Shown here: in pieces, positions 1 to 7,606 of the stretch
Position numbering within the stretch: the stretch's first letter is position 1
How the letters are laid out: the number at the start of each line of letters is the position of its first letter
Origin: Desulfosudis oleivorans
Lineage (GTDB): Bacteria > Desulfobacterota > Desulfobacteria > Desulfobacterales > SURF-7
NCBI GenBank assembly: GCA_020723305.1
Contig: DYJC01000008.1
Span: 62,001 to 126,000, forward strand
Direction: 5' to 3'
DNA: 64,000 nt
The notes under the pieces: model-generated
Database searches by the model: none
What the model saw: the letters and a program-made list of their open reading frames with translations, nothing else
Told to the model about the DNA's origin: nothing
Made by a program: the position numbers and the translations under genes

Positions 1-482
1 CCGTAAACCCGTCTCATACAGCCTGGGCTTGTTCGACCTGTCATACAGTGCCTGCATCATGGAGTGATCCGGGGCACATCGATAGTGGAACAGGCGCTGG
101 GATAAATTTTTCCTCAACGGCCGGAAGCAACGCTATCTATAACAGGACAACGGCCACGTGCAAAAGTCTATATTGCCATGGTAACGGAAAAACCGTCAGT
201 AGCAATGTATCCTGGACTTCTTCCACGGCTCTTACTTGCCGATCCTGCCATGGGGATTCTAACAATTCCGGTTCATTGTCCGGCGAACACAGCCAACACA
301 TCTCCGAAGGGGTTACCTGTTCTGCCTGTCATAAAACGGTCGTCAACAGCGCAAACAACATCATCAACAAAACCACCCATATCAACGGAGCAGTTAATGT
401 ATCCCTGACAAGCGGAACTTACAATCCCACGTCCCGATCATGCAGCGGCACGAATTGTCATGGATCGGAAAGCTGGTACTGA
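1..482 (+). CDS. CxxxxCH/CxxCH multihaem cytochrome-like protein, 3' end
   Basis: The open frame runs from the window edge (first full codon at base 3) to a TGA at 480-482, so the gene starts upstream. The roughly 159 visible residues hold alternating haem-binding motifs: CSTCH, CKSLYCH (CxxxxCH), CRSCH, CSACH and a final CSGTNCH (CxxxxCH) close to the end. This alternation of CxxxxCH and CxxCH matches the repeat domain first described in Geobacter sulfurreducens secreted multihaem proteins. Such proteins are exported and can hold covalent haem c on the periplasmic or outer face, where they may take part in extracellular electron transfer. The residues between motifs are rich in Ser, Thr, Asn and Gly, as expected of an exported protein. 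Signal peptide and total haem number cannot be seen. An internal ATG at base 48 is not the real start, because CSTCH lies before it in the same frame. Confidence 0.85.
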   Translation, partial: VNPSHTAWACSTCHTVPASWSDPGHIDSGTGAGINFSSTAGSNAIYNRTTATCKSLYCHGNGKTVSSNVSWTSSTALTCRSCHGDSNNSGSLSGEHSQHISEGVTCSACHKTVVNSANNIINKTTHINGAVNVSLTSGTYNPTSRSCSGTNCHGSESWY

Positions 483-579
483 CAATGGATCAGGAATTCT
501 TCGAGTTTTAATCTCTGCGATTGGTAAGGTGTTTAATATTCATGACACCCCATGGCTTCTTGCATACAAAAAGCTTAAA

Positions 580-746
580 CTCGATGTTCAAGTTTTTTAT
601 GACTGAAAAGAAATAAACCCCGTCATTCCGGGCGGAGCGAAGCAGAGACCCGGACACGCAGTGAAGCTATGCGCTATCCAGGCAAACTATCAAAACCACT
701 GGATTCCGGCTTTCGCCGGAATGACAAAAATAACTTGAACATCGAG
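580..746. repeat. MITE-like inverted-repeat element with CTCGATGTTCAAGTT ends
   Basis: Perfect 15-bp terminal inverted repeats, CTCGATGTTCAAGTT at 580-594 and its complement at 732-746, bracket a 167-bp non-coding element. Inside, GTCATTCCGG near 622 and GGATTCCGGCTTTCGCCGGA at 701-720 form a second nested palindrome of the common CATTCCGGC/GCCGGAATG type. No ORF lies inside. Size, nested palindromes and lack of coding capacity suggest a non-autonomous mobile or REP/BIME-like element. The rest of the interval from 483 to 821 shows nothing else recognisable. Confidence 0.65.
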
Positions 747-821
747 CAAAAGAGGCGATTATCTGTTTTCGTCATATCAATAAAAAAATCAGCATTCTTG
801 CTGATGTGTAAAAACTAAACA

Positions 822-1380
822 AGTGTTGACCAATCAGGCCGCAGTAACCGCCATTGATGCACCCGCGATTCCCGGCGAGGCGGTATCGGACAGCCTGACG
901 ACCGGCGCCGGATGCGGCCTGGAGACTGACCTTGAGATTCTAAATGTTGCGGAAGTGGAATTAGGCGATGTTGGCGGCGGGATATACAAGACGTAGTTCA
1001 CGACCACGATCCGCAATAATGGTCCGACATGTTCGGAGGGATTGGTGATCACTCAAAATTATCCGATCCCGAGCGGAAATCCGGAGGCCATCGTTTCGGG
1101 CGATCCCATAGGCGACCTCCTGATCTGTGAAGACATTCCGGCGCAACACCAGTTTTCGCTGTGAACTGCCTTGGCCCCATAGTTTTGCCGCGGGTACCAG
1201 CGCCACTCTTGTCATGCAAGTCACCCGTTCCGGGGAACTTCAGCGGTATGCCTATGATCACCCTGTCTGCGACTAATGCTGATACGTATCTTCCCAATAA
1301 TGAGTTGATTGCCCCGTCACCAATAGGTTTCCTGCTGCTCGGATTGGCTTGGCTGACCTACTATCGCCTTGTGGGGAAAT
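822..1380 (+). pseudogene. Decayed DUF11-type repeat surface protein
   Basis: No single frame is open, but successive plus-strand frames together spell a DUF11-like repeat. From 822 a frame reads LEILNVAEVELGDVGGGIYK to a stop at 990. The same frame then continues TTIRNNGP, corresponding to the family's YTITVTNNGP core, up to a stop near 1164. A shifted frame reads SFAAGTSATLVMQVTRSG (the usual G-x-SATL-x-V strand). Another gives LSATNADTYLPNNE (the usual VSA-x-x-x-DP-x-x-NN end) and finishes with a hydrophobic stretch and a short basic tail, SPIGFLLLGLAWLTYYRLVGK read as a sorting-type C-terminus, before TAG at 1380. At least two frameshifts and two stops separate the pieces. Intact relatives are secreted or cell-surface proteins. 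This is read as a truncated, inactivated 3' portion. Confidence 0.6.
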
Positions 1381-1593
1381 AGTTGTCACCCATCAGTCTA
1401 CGCATTGGGCATCGACTTGACAAGTCGATGCCATAAACGGGAATTCTTGTTGAAATTCTCAAAGGACCGCCTCCGATGGCTTCAATGGCTCTATGAAGCG
1501 AGAAAACGATACGAACTGAAAATACTAGATTATACGGTGACATCCAATCATAATTGGCAAAGAGAATGCACATTGCTGGAACATAAATCCTGA
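1369..1593 (+). pseudogene. REP-associated (RAYT/IS200-type) transposase remnant
   Basis: The frame reads LTSRCHKREFLLKFSKDR, then RWLQWLYEARKRYELKILDY and TVTSNH. This matches the N-terminal third of the Y1 (HUH) transposase subfamily that mobilises REP palindromes. In those proteins the next residues form the catalytic H-x-H of SNHIHLLV. Here the frame diverges directly after the first His (SNHNWQRECTLLEHKS, stop), so the HUH centre and the downstream catalytic Tyr are missing and the gene cannot be active. No proper start is visible; the 1369 ATG is only the first in the frame. A 25-bp palindrome at 1408-1432 sits inside the remnant where the family's N-terminal HIT-x-R-C-H segment is encoded. 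Confidence 0.7.
1408..1432. repeat. 25-bp perfect palindrome (REP-like) inside the RAYT remnant
   Basis: GGCATCGACTTG, a single A, then the exact complement CAAGTCGATGCC. It is embedded in the transposase remnant and read as part of it (GIDLTSRCH). RAYT proteins act on short palindromes of this kind, so it may be a REP unit that landed in, or recombined with, the transposase gene. Confidence 0.6.
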
Positions 1594-1610
1594 AATATCT
1601 GCCTGCTAAC

Positions 1611-2293
1611 TTGATGCGACCCGGTGCGCCCAAAGTGGCCAACTGCAGCATAACCCTTTATGGCGGAAATTATGATTTCTATATCCGGGAACGTGAGATC
1701 CGGCGGGGGGAGAAGATTGCCGTGGTGGGGGTGAAAGGGGCCGGAAAATCCACGCTTCTGAAAGTCCTGGCTGGAGAAACCCCGGTATCGAGTGGTACGG
1801 TGACCATTGGTGCCACAATGTCGGCATCGGTTATTTCAGCCAGCATGCCATGGACATTCTCGATCCCGGAAAGACCGTTTTTAAAACCGTTCAAGACGCC
1901 ATTCCCGTTTCCAACATCGGGATCGTGAAAAATCTCTGCGCCGCCCTTCTGTTTCCGGGAGACAGCGTTGACAAACGCACCGATATACTTTCCGGAGGCG
2001 AAAAAAGCAGGGTCGTACTCGCCACCCTTCTCGTCCGGCCGGTCAATCTCCTGATCCTGGATGAACACACCAATCACCTGGACATTCCGGCCAGAGAGGT
2101 TCTCCCGGAAGCCCTGAAATCCTTTACCGGCACTGTGGTGATCTTTAGCCATGACCGCTATTTCCTGAAATTCCTGGTCACACGCGTTTTTGCCATCGAT
2201 CATGGCGAGATGATCGCATACGAAGGCCCTTATGAGTATTATCAGAGCAAAATCAAAACACAATCCCAGGACAGGATGGCATCCCTGGCCTGA
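1611..2293 (+). pseudogene. ABC-F ATPase, second half only, frameshifted
   Basis: Two overlapping plus-strand frames together encode the C-terminal ATPase half of an ABC-F protein, the soluble translation-factor or antibiotic-resistance type of ABC ATPase. Frame one (1611 to about 1815) carries EKIAVVG and Walker A GVKGAGKST. Frame two (about 1815-2293) carries the Q-loop region GYFSQHAMDIL, the signature LSGGEKSRV, Walker B LLILDEHTNHLDI and the H-loop IFSHDRYFL. One frameshift near 1815-1845 separates them. The first ABC domain and the inter-domain linker are absent, and the usual DEPTNHLD reads DEHTNHLD. The gene is therefore truncated and inactive. Its 5' junction lies about 30 bases after the transposase remnant. 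Confidence 0.8.
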
Positions 2294-2343
2294 AAAAAAC
2301 TCCCATCACCTCTGTATCCATCATATCCGGTGAGATCGTGAGA

Positions 2344-2745
2344 TCAACTGCAAAACCATCTCACGCGTGACCGCTTCGCGCGCGGAGAAATACATTTTCC
2401 CCCTAAGAGCCAAAAAAGGCGCCTTTTTCCTCCCCATGAGGACGAGCCCCTGGGTGTATGCCGGCCTGTTTTATTGGCCACGCCGGAAATCAAATCCCCA
2501 TCACGGCTTTGGCTGATCATGAGCCCGGGATTGAATTTTGAATAGGTTTTCAAGTGCCGGATAGCGGAGAAAAATTGCTGGTGCCATGTGCAAAGAAGGA
2601 TCGTTTTGTCTGACTTTAACAACGCTTGCCATTTTTCTTCATTAACGACCGTTAAACGAAACGTCAAACTATATATTCGGATAAGATAATAGGCAAAAAA
2701 AATAAAGGGTCGAGTATATATTAAAAATTTTAATTGTTTCAACAT
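2344..2745 (-). pseudogene. Truncated DUF374 (lysophospholipid acyltransferase-like) protein
   Basis: The 133-residue minus-strand frame begins with a hydrophobic N-terminus (KFLIYTRPFIFFAYYLIRIY), then TILLCTWHQQFFSAIRHLKT and MISQSRDGDLISGVANKTG and RGSSSWGGK. This is the DUF374 pattern: a W-H acyltransferase-like motif, SRDG, and RGSS-x-GG. Intact members are about 200-230 residues and continue to a DGPRGP motif. Here the sequence becomes basic and unrelated after GGK (near 2440) and stops, so a frameshift or deletion has removed the 3' half. The family is thought to act in lipid A or phospholipid acyl transfer at the inner membrane. An SD-like AGAGGTG lies just before the ATG at 2745. Confidence 0.65.
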
Positions 2746-2872
2746 GTCACCTCTTAAAGCGGGATCTCCATATTTGCAATAGTGTTATAAGTTTTGTATA
2801 AAGACAAATTCACATAATGAATTATTTTTTTCAAAGATCAAGTTAATATACTGATAATAATAAAATATTTCT

Positions 2873-4453
2873 ATGGAGAGAAACGCTGTGGTGCAAAATG
2901 ATAATAGTCAGCTTGCCCCGCTTACAAAAGAATTCAGAGTTATTCCTGTATTAGCACTTTTATACTCTCTTACACTTGCAATAATAATTTTATACTTAAA
3001 TAGTGATTTCTATCACGATGATGCATATATAACACTCCGATATGCAAGAAACTTTATAGCCGGCTCGGGAATTGTCTGGAATCCTGGTGAATATGTCCAG
3101 GGGTATACTAACTTTCTACATTTGATTCTTATTTCGTTCATTAGCAAGTTCGATGTCAATTTAGTTTTGGCCTCTCGGATAGTTGGCATGACTGCTCTTG
3201 TAAGCCTTTGTGGGGTCTTATTACTAATCAGGAGTGACTGTGATCGATCATTGTACTATTTACCTTTGATACTAGTCATGACCTCAACTCCCTTCCTCGT
3301 TTGGTCTATCGGTGGATTGGAAGGTACTCTATTCAGTTTACTTGTCACGTCCGGGTGTCTTCTTTTTATAATGGACCTTGGGCTTGGAATATCACACTGG
3401 CGTTATGCTTTAAGTGGTATTTGTTTTGGTTTGAGCTTCTTAACACGACCCGATGGTATTGTTTTTATAGCGGTTTCATTTATTTGGCTTTTGTTGCAGA
3501 GAAATACAAAAAAACGTGACATTATTGCTTTTACGATCACAATAGCGATTATTTTGTTACCTTATATCGTCTGGCAAATATGGTATTATGGTGATATTGT
3601 ACCCAACACTTTTTATGCAAAGGCAGGGGCGTTTTCGTATCCCAGACTCCTTTCAGGCGTTAGGTATATCGTAAATTACGCAATATGCCCGCCATTCCTT
3701 CCACTATTTTTTTTTGCTTCCTTTATTTATTTATTAGTGACGCGGAAGTGGGACTTAAAGATTGCCTATCTAACACTATCCATCCTTGCCTACACTATAT
3801 TCATCGTATTTGTTGGCGGGGACCATATGCAGGCGTTTCGTTTTTTACTTCCGCTAATACCTCTTATGAGCATAATGATTACGATGACCTTATCCTTTTT
3901 TACTTTGCAACGCGGAAGGTTGACTATCAACTCCATAACAATAGCCACTTTATTACTTGTGGGTTTTCAATTAGTAAATGGTAAGCTAAATCCACGAAGA
4001 GAAGATTCTGCTTCATTCATAGGGACGATTGTGGGGAAATATATCGCAAAAGCTTGGCCAAATGGTTCCGTGGTTGCCCTCAATACTGCGGGTTCAACGC
4101 CTTATTATGCAGGACAACATTGTTATATTGATATGTTAGGACTAAATGACTCGCATATTGCCAAGCGCCGCATTGATAAGATTGAACTATATTGGCAACG
4201 TATTCCAGGGCATTTGAAGGGAGACGGAAATTATGTTCTTTCAAGGTGCCCTGATTATATAATTGTTGGTCCTTCACAGGGAGCCTTAGTATGGGAACCA
4301 TGGTTTTTATCTGATTTAGAAATGGCTCGGAATCCAAATTTTACGCGTGACTATTTATTGAAACAAATTTTGCTGGATTATTCTGGCCGACCAGTTACAG
4401 GAAAAGGTTTACTTTTTACATATTACGAAAGAATAAAATGTAAGAGCAAGTAA
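2873..4453 (+). CDS. GT-C type membrane glycosyltransferase (ArnT/AftB-like fold)
   Basis: 526 residues with a short cytoplasmic N-terminus and about ten or more hydrophobic segments (first at roughly residues 24-43, then repeatedly from 95 to 370), followed by a soluble C-terminal domain of about 150 residues. After the first membrane helix comes HDDAYITLRYARNF, then VWNPGEYVQGYTNFLHL. This is the acidic first loop and the GxVWNPGE-x-V-x-GYTN motif of polyprenyl-phosphate-sugar-dependent GT-C enzymes. The two adjacent Asp are the expected catalytic/metal site. It probably moves a sugar from a lipid carrier onto an envelope glycan or lipid on the periplasmic side. The acceptor cannot be told, and annotation as AftB would be over-precise. 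It is clearly AT-richer than the defence and metabolic genes to the right, which suggests acquisition. There is no obvious partner gene. Confidence 0.75.
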   Translation: MERNAVVQNDNSQLAPLTKEFRVIPVLALLYSLTLAIIILYLNSDFYHDDAYITLRYARNFIAGSGIVWNPGEYVQGYTNFLHLILISFISKFDVNLVLASRIVGMTALVSLCGVLLLIRSDCDRSLYYLPLILVMTSTPFLVWSIGGLEGTLFSLLVTSGCLLFIMDLGLGISHWRYALSGICFGLSFLTRPDGIVFIAVSFIWLLLQRNTKKRDIIAFTITIAIILLPYIVWQIWYYGDIVPNTFYAKAGAFSYPRLLSGVRYIVNYAICPPFLPLFFFASFIYLLVTRKWDLKIAYLTLSILAYTIFIVFVGGDHMQAFRFLLPLIPLMSIMITMTLSFFTLQRGRLTINSITIATLLLVGFQLVNGKLNPRREDSASFIGTIVGKYIAKAWPNGSVVALNTAGSTPYYAGQHCYIDMLGLNDSHIAKRRIDKIELYWQRIPGHLKGDGNYVLSRCPDYIIVGPSQGALVWEPWFLSDLEMARNPNFTRDYLLKQILLDYSGRPVTGKGLLFTYYERIKCKSK

Positions 4454-4815
4454 AGGTAGTGATTTCATATTTTTAAAACTGATTCCGTAAAATATGGTAA
4501 ACCGATATTACTAAATTTGGTCAACGTCTGAGGTTGGGATTTTTTCCAGACTGATCAACGATTTCAAGGTTTTTGAAACCGGTGATTCTTTTTCAGCAAT
4601 CCTCATCTCAATTTATCTTCTCTCAACCCCTCAATTCCATTGTAATCTCCTCAAGAGATATCACAAGAAAAACAAACAAATCCCGTCCGGACTTTGAACA
4701 AAAAACGGAAAGCTTTTGAAAAATTCATCATTGGTTTTTGAACTATATAGAAAAATTCAGATGCCGGCATGGATCAAGGAGGTGTTGTTTGTATTGCTGT
4801 AACTCACTGATTGAA
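4454..4815. other. Intergenic, nothing recognised
   Basis: 362 bases between the glycosyltransferase and the tRNA. I see no ORF with family resemblance, no clear hairpin terminator and no repeat. It presumably holds the 3' trailer of the tRNA transcript. Confidence 0.5.
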
Positions 4816-4891
4816 TGGTGCCCCCGGCGAGAATCGAACTTGCGGCACATGGATTAGGAATCCATTGCTCTATCCACTGAGCTACGGGGGC
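4816..4891 (-). tRNA. tRNA-Arg (anticodon CCU)
   Basis: On the minus strand the sequence folds as a full cloverleaf. The acceptor arm GCCCCCG pairs with CGGGGGC. The D-arm contains TAGCTCAGTGGATAGAGCA, the anticodon stem ATGGA/TCCAT holds the loop TTCCTAA with anticodon CCT, and the T-arm contains GTTCGATTC. The discriminator base is A and the terminal CCA is encoded (4816-4818 on the plus strand). It reads the rare Arg codon AGG. It stands alone with no neighbouring tRNA. Confidence 0.95.
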
Positions 4892-5079
4892 GTATGCAAA
4901 AAAATCAATATATTATTTGGTGAAAATCCACCTCCTTTTCAGGTATGTACCGGCAGATTTCGCCTTGCATTGCTGAGGAGATTTACACCAATTCCGGCTT
5001 TTATACAAGCCCTTTTCCAGGTCTTTTCAAACGGGCTGCTCCCGATATGGCCATCCGGATTTGTTATTATATAACATAA

Positions 5080-5157
5080 GAGCCAATCTCAAACGATTCA
5101 AAAGCGTCACACCGGCGAAGGCCGGTGTGACGCTTTTGAATCGTTTGAGATTGGCGC
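5080..5157. repeat. Near-perfect hairpin element of the GAGCCAAT family
   Basis: Two arms of about 36 bases (5082-5117 and 5122-5157) are complementary apart from one bulged A, with a 4-base loop. The left arm begins GAGCCAATCTCAAA and contains GCGTCACACCGGC. The same order of motifs occurs at the left end of the elements at 27445 and 54825, so this is a compact member of that dispersed family. It ends just before the hipBA promoter and could also stop upstream transcription. The 188 bases between it and the tRNA show nothing else. Confidence 0.75.
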
Positions 5158-5174
5158 TTGACATTATATTTCAA

Positions 5175-5194
5175 ATGGGTATTATAATACCCAT
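5175..5194. promoter_or_regulatory. hipBA promoter with palindromic operator
   Basis: ATGGGTATTATAATACCCAT is a perfect 20-bp palindrome whose centre contains TATAAT, a consensus -10 hexamer. It ends 23 bases before the hipB ATG. An operator lying over the -10 box of a hip operon is what a HipB-type autorepressor needs. Inference from position and symmetry; no binding data. Confidence 0.7.
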
Positions 5195-5217
5195 TATATC
5201 TATTTAGAGGTAAATTT

Positions 5218-5571
5218 ATGGCTCGATTATCTTTAGGTATTGAAGGGATGCCGAATTCCTTACGGAAGCAGCTCAAAATGCTGGGGGAACAACTATCTCT
5301 GGCCCGAAAGCGACGTGGCTTGACAATGCAGGATATGGCGGAAAGAATGTTTGTTACCCGGAAAACCCTCAAACGGCTTGAGGATGGCGATCCAGGTTGC
5401 AGTATCGGTGTCTTGTCATCAGCACTTATGGTATTGGGGTTGGAAGAGGACCTGAATCATCTTGCTGATCCAGACACCGACCATATGGGGAATGCGATTG
5501 ATCGCTCCAAATATGCAAAAACAAAGCGTGTTAAACCCTTGAAACCTAAACAGGTGGATATGAATTTTTAA
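5218..5571 (+). CDS. hipB: HipB-like antitoxin, XRE-family DNA-binding protein
   Basis: 117 residues. After a short N-terminus comes a helix-turn-helix of the XRE/Cro type at about residues 20-75 (LSLARKRRGLTMQDMAERM, then VTRKTLKRLEDGDP). It is followed by a charged, Lys-rich tail ending KPKQVDMNF, which in HipB proteins can contact the toxin. SD-like TAGAGG lies about 8 bases before the ATG. The stop is 5 bases before hipA, so the two are one operon with antitoxin first. Expected role: neutralise HipA and repress the operon through the palindrome at 5175-5194. Confidence 0.85.
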   Translation: MARLSLGIEGMPNSLRKQLKMLGEQLSLARKRRGLTMQDMAERMFVTRKTLKRLEDGDPGCSIGVLSSALMVLGLEEDLNHLADPDTDHMGNAIDRSKYAKTKRVKPLKPKQVDMNF

Positions 5572-5576
5572 TCGTT

Positions 5577-6824
5577 ATGACCATATCCAATGAAACATAT
5601 GTGTTTATTCATATTGATGGTGAATGGCTGCCTTGTGGATATCTTACGATCCAGGAAGACGGCAGACAGATTGTTTCAACCTTCAGGTATGGACTCAAAT
5701 ATCTGGAGCGGAAGAATGCCATACCAGTTGATCCAGTGCAATTACCGCTCTCAGACGGAATATTTATTTCTTCTAAAAATTCGCCTATTTTTGGGGGTAT
5801 AAGAGATGCTTCACCAGATGGGTGGGGCAGGCATTTGCTCGACAGAGCAGCTGAGCCGAATTCTCCATGCGAATTTGAATACTTGACGGCATTACCCTTG
5901 GAAGACCGTATTGGTGCTCTGGGGTTTGGCAAAAGCATTGAAACGGGCCCAGCTCCAATCATACCAAAATGGAAAATCGATCCTGTTTATGGCGCCGACC
6001 TTTCTATGGAAGATATGATAGAAGCTGCTGATAAAATAGAAAGCCTCACAGATCTATCCCCAAAACACCGCAGGTTTCTGATTCAAGGTTCCTCAATAGG
6101 TGGTGCACAACCCAAGGCGCCTACCTTTTACAATGGGAAACAGTGGATCGTAAAATTCAGTCGGCAATATGATGCATGGCATACATGTCGTATTGAAAAT
6201 GCCAATATGCGCCTTGCCGGTAAATGTGGGATCATTGTTCCTGAAACCCGCACACTGACGATTGCAGGAAGGGATGTTTTGTTGATACTCCGTTTTGATC
6301 GTGAAGATAATGCTGAAAGATTGCATTTTATTTCAGCGGCCACACTGCTTGGAACAGATGACATCACCAGCGGTTCATATCAGGAAATTGCTGTCCAAAT
6401 AAAAAGATATGGCGCTCAAGATCGTGTTAAAAAGGATCTTGAGCAGCTTTTCCGGAGGATGGTTTTTAATATTTTGTGCAATAACACGGATGATCACCTG
6501 CGAAATCACGGGTTTTTATATAAACAGAACCAGGGCTGGGTATTATCGCCGGCTTATGATATGGTTCCTCAACCGGATATGGGATCTGGAGAGAAAAGGC
6601 AGCTTACCCTTGGCGTTGGAATGGACGGCAGCAGAGCCGCGACACTTGAAAATGCAATATCATCCTGCACTGTTTTTGGATTATCTAAAAAAGATGGCAA
6701 AAAAATAGTTGATCAGATGAAAGCAATATTCTTATCAACTTGGGAAACCACTTATCAAGACTGCAATGTATCCCAAAAAGACTTATTGTCCCTGTCTGAA
6801 TCCTTTTCTAATCATCTTCTATAA
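5577..6824 (+). CDS. hipA: HipA-like Ser/Thr kinase toxin
   Basis: 415 residues, near the usual HipA length of about 420-440. The N-terminal part (1-110) is the HipA N-terminal subdomain with FGGIRDASPDGWGRHLL. The kinase core shows GSSIGGAQPKA at 171-181 (glycine-rich P-loop-like segment), IVKF with Lys193 for ATP contact, NTDDHLRNHGF at 303-313 (catalytic Asp loop) and SPAYDMVP at 324-331 (Mg-binding Asp, equivalent of DFG). All key residues are present, so it should be active. In E. coli HipA phosphorylates glutamyl-tRNA synthetase and halts growth; the target here is unknown. Ends 55 bases before the converging sugar transferase gene. Confidence 0.88.
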   Translation: MTISNETYVFIHIDGEWLPCGYLTIQEDGRQIVSTFRYGLKYLERKNAIPVDPVQLPLSDGIFISSKNSPIFGGIRDASPDGWGRHLLDRAAEPNSPCEFEYLTALPLEDRIGALGFGKSIETGPAPIIPKWKIDPVYGADLSMEDMIEAADKIESLTDLSPKHRRFLIQGSSIGGAQPKAPTFYNGKQWIVKFSRQYDAWHTCRIENANMRLAGKCGIIVPETRTLTIAGRDVLLILRFDREDNAERLHFISAATLLGTDDITSGSYQEIAVQIKRYGAQDRVKKDLEQLFRRMVFNILCNNTDDHLRNHGFLYKQNQGWVLSPAYDMVPQPDMGSGEKRQLTLGVGMDGSRAATLENAISSCTVFGLSKKDGKKIVDQMKAIFLSTWETTYQDCNVSQKDLLSLSESFSNHLL

Positions 6825-6879
6825 TTTTCACCTGAGCTTTGATACGGGCTGTCCATTCTGTTTGGAGATGGTCCTCTGT

Positions 6880-7593
6880 TCAGCTTTTATAGTTTTCTTT
6901 TACCGTATCGAAAATGACAAAGGGTGTCAGCAGCAGAATTTTCAGGTCCAGCCGGAAGGATTGTGTACGTATATAATGGATGTCCAGCCGGATCATCTCT
7001 TGATAGGTCAGGTTGTTTTTCCCACTGACCTGCCAGAGACCGGTCAGCCCCGGGACAATGTCAAACCGGTCACGGAACCAGTTTTGATATTGTTCCACTT
7101 CATAGGGTATGGGGGGCCGTGGCCCGATAATACTCATTTCGCCTATAAGTATATTGATGAGTTGAGGCAGTTCGTCCATACTTGTGCATCTTAAAAAGTT
7201 ACCAAAAGGGATTATATGGGAATCGTTTTCGATTTTTTCCATGGTCGTGCAGGTATCGATTCCTTTAAAACAATCCTCGGCATGGATCAGTTCGGACAGA
7301 TATTCTTTATGAATTGATGTATCGGTATTGCTCTTCAAGGTTCGAAACTTGTACATGATAAATCGTTTTCCCCCATACCCTACCCTTTCCTGTTTGAAAA
7401 ATATAGGCCCGTGAGAAACAACTTTGATTAAAATTGAAATGATAACAAACAGGGGAGACAAGAAAAGGAGTCCCATGGAAGCACAAATAATATCAAATGT
7501 ACGCTTCCAGAAAGGCATCTTCCGGATAAACAAAGGATGCAGGTCTGCTATGTCGAAGACCGAATGGTGGACATCTGCGATATCGGATTGCAT
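6880..7593 (-). CDS. Undecaprenyl-phosphate sugar phosphotransferase
   Basis: 237 residues, the size of the short bacterial sugar-transferase core (PF02397, WcaJ/EpsL/PglC type). An N-terminal re-entrant or membrane helix, FDIICASMGLLFLSPLFVII (residues about 30-50), is followed by GPIFFKQERVGYGG, MYKFRTLK, RCTSMDELPQLINILIGEMS and GPRPPIPYEV, the conserved catalytic set, then PGLTGLWQVSGKN. It would transfer a sugar-1-phosphate to undecaprenyl phosphate and so start an exopolysaccharide, O-antigen or glycan unit at the inner membrane. No other polysaccharide genes adjoin it. SD-like AGGGA lies about 10 bases upstream of the ATG. It follows a degenerate GGDEF gene by 13 bases. Confidence 0.9.
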   Translation of the reverse strand: MQSDIADVHHSVFDIADLHPLFIRKMPFWKRTFDIICASMGLLFLSPLFVIISILIKVVSHGPIFFKQERVGYGGKRFIMYKFRTLKSNTDTSIHKEYLSELIHAEDCFKGIDTCTTMEKIENDSHIIPFGNFLRCTSMDELPQLINILIGEMSIIGPRPPIPYEVEQYQNWFRDRFDIVPGLTGLWQVSGKNNLTYQEMIRLDIHYIRTQSFRLDLKILLLTPFVIFDTVKENYKS

Positions 7594-7606
7594 CTGGTTG
7601 TTCCCT

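Noticed and set aside
1679-2263. 194-residue minus-strand ORF
   Set aside because: Covers the ABC-F remnant whose motifs are clear on the other strand.
4811-5074. Small plus-strand ORF across the tRNA
   Set aside because: It overlaps a complete tRNA-Arg on the other strand; no coding evidence.
4700-5217. Integration (att) site at tRNA-Arg
   Set aside because: No second copy of the tRNA 3' end and no integrase gene found by eye.
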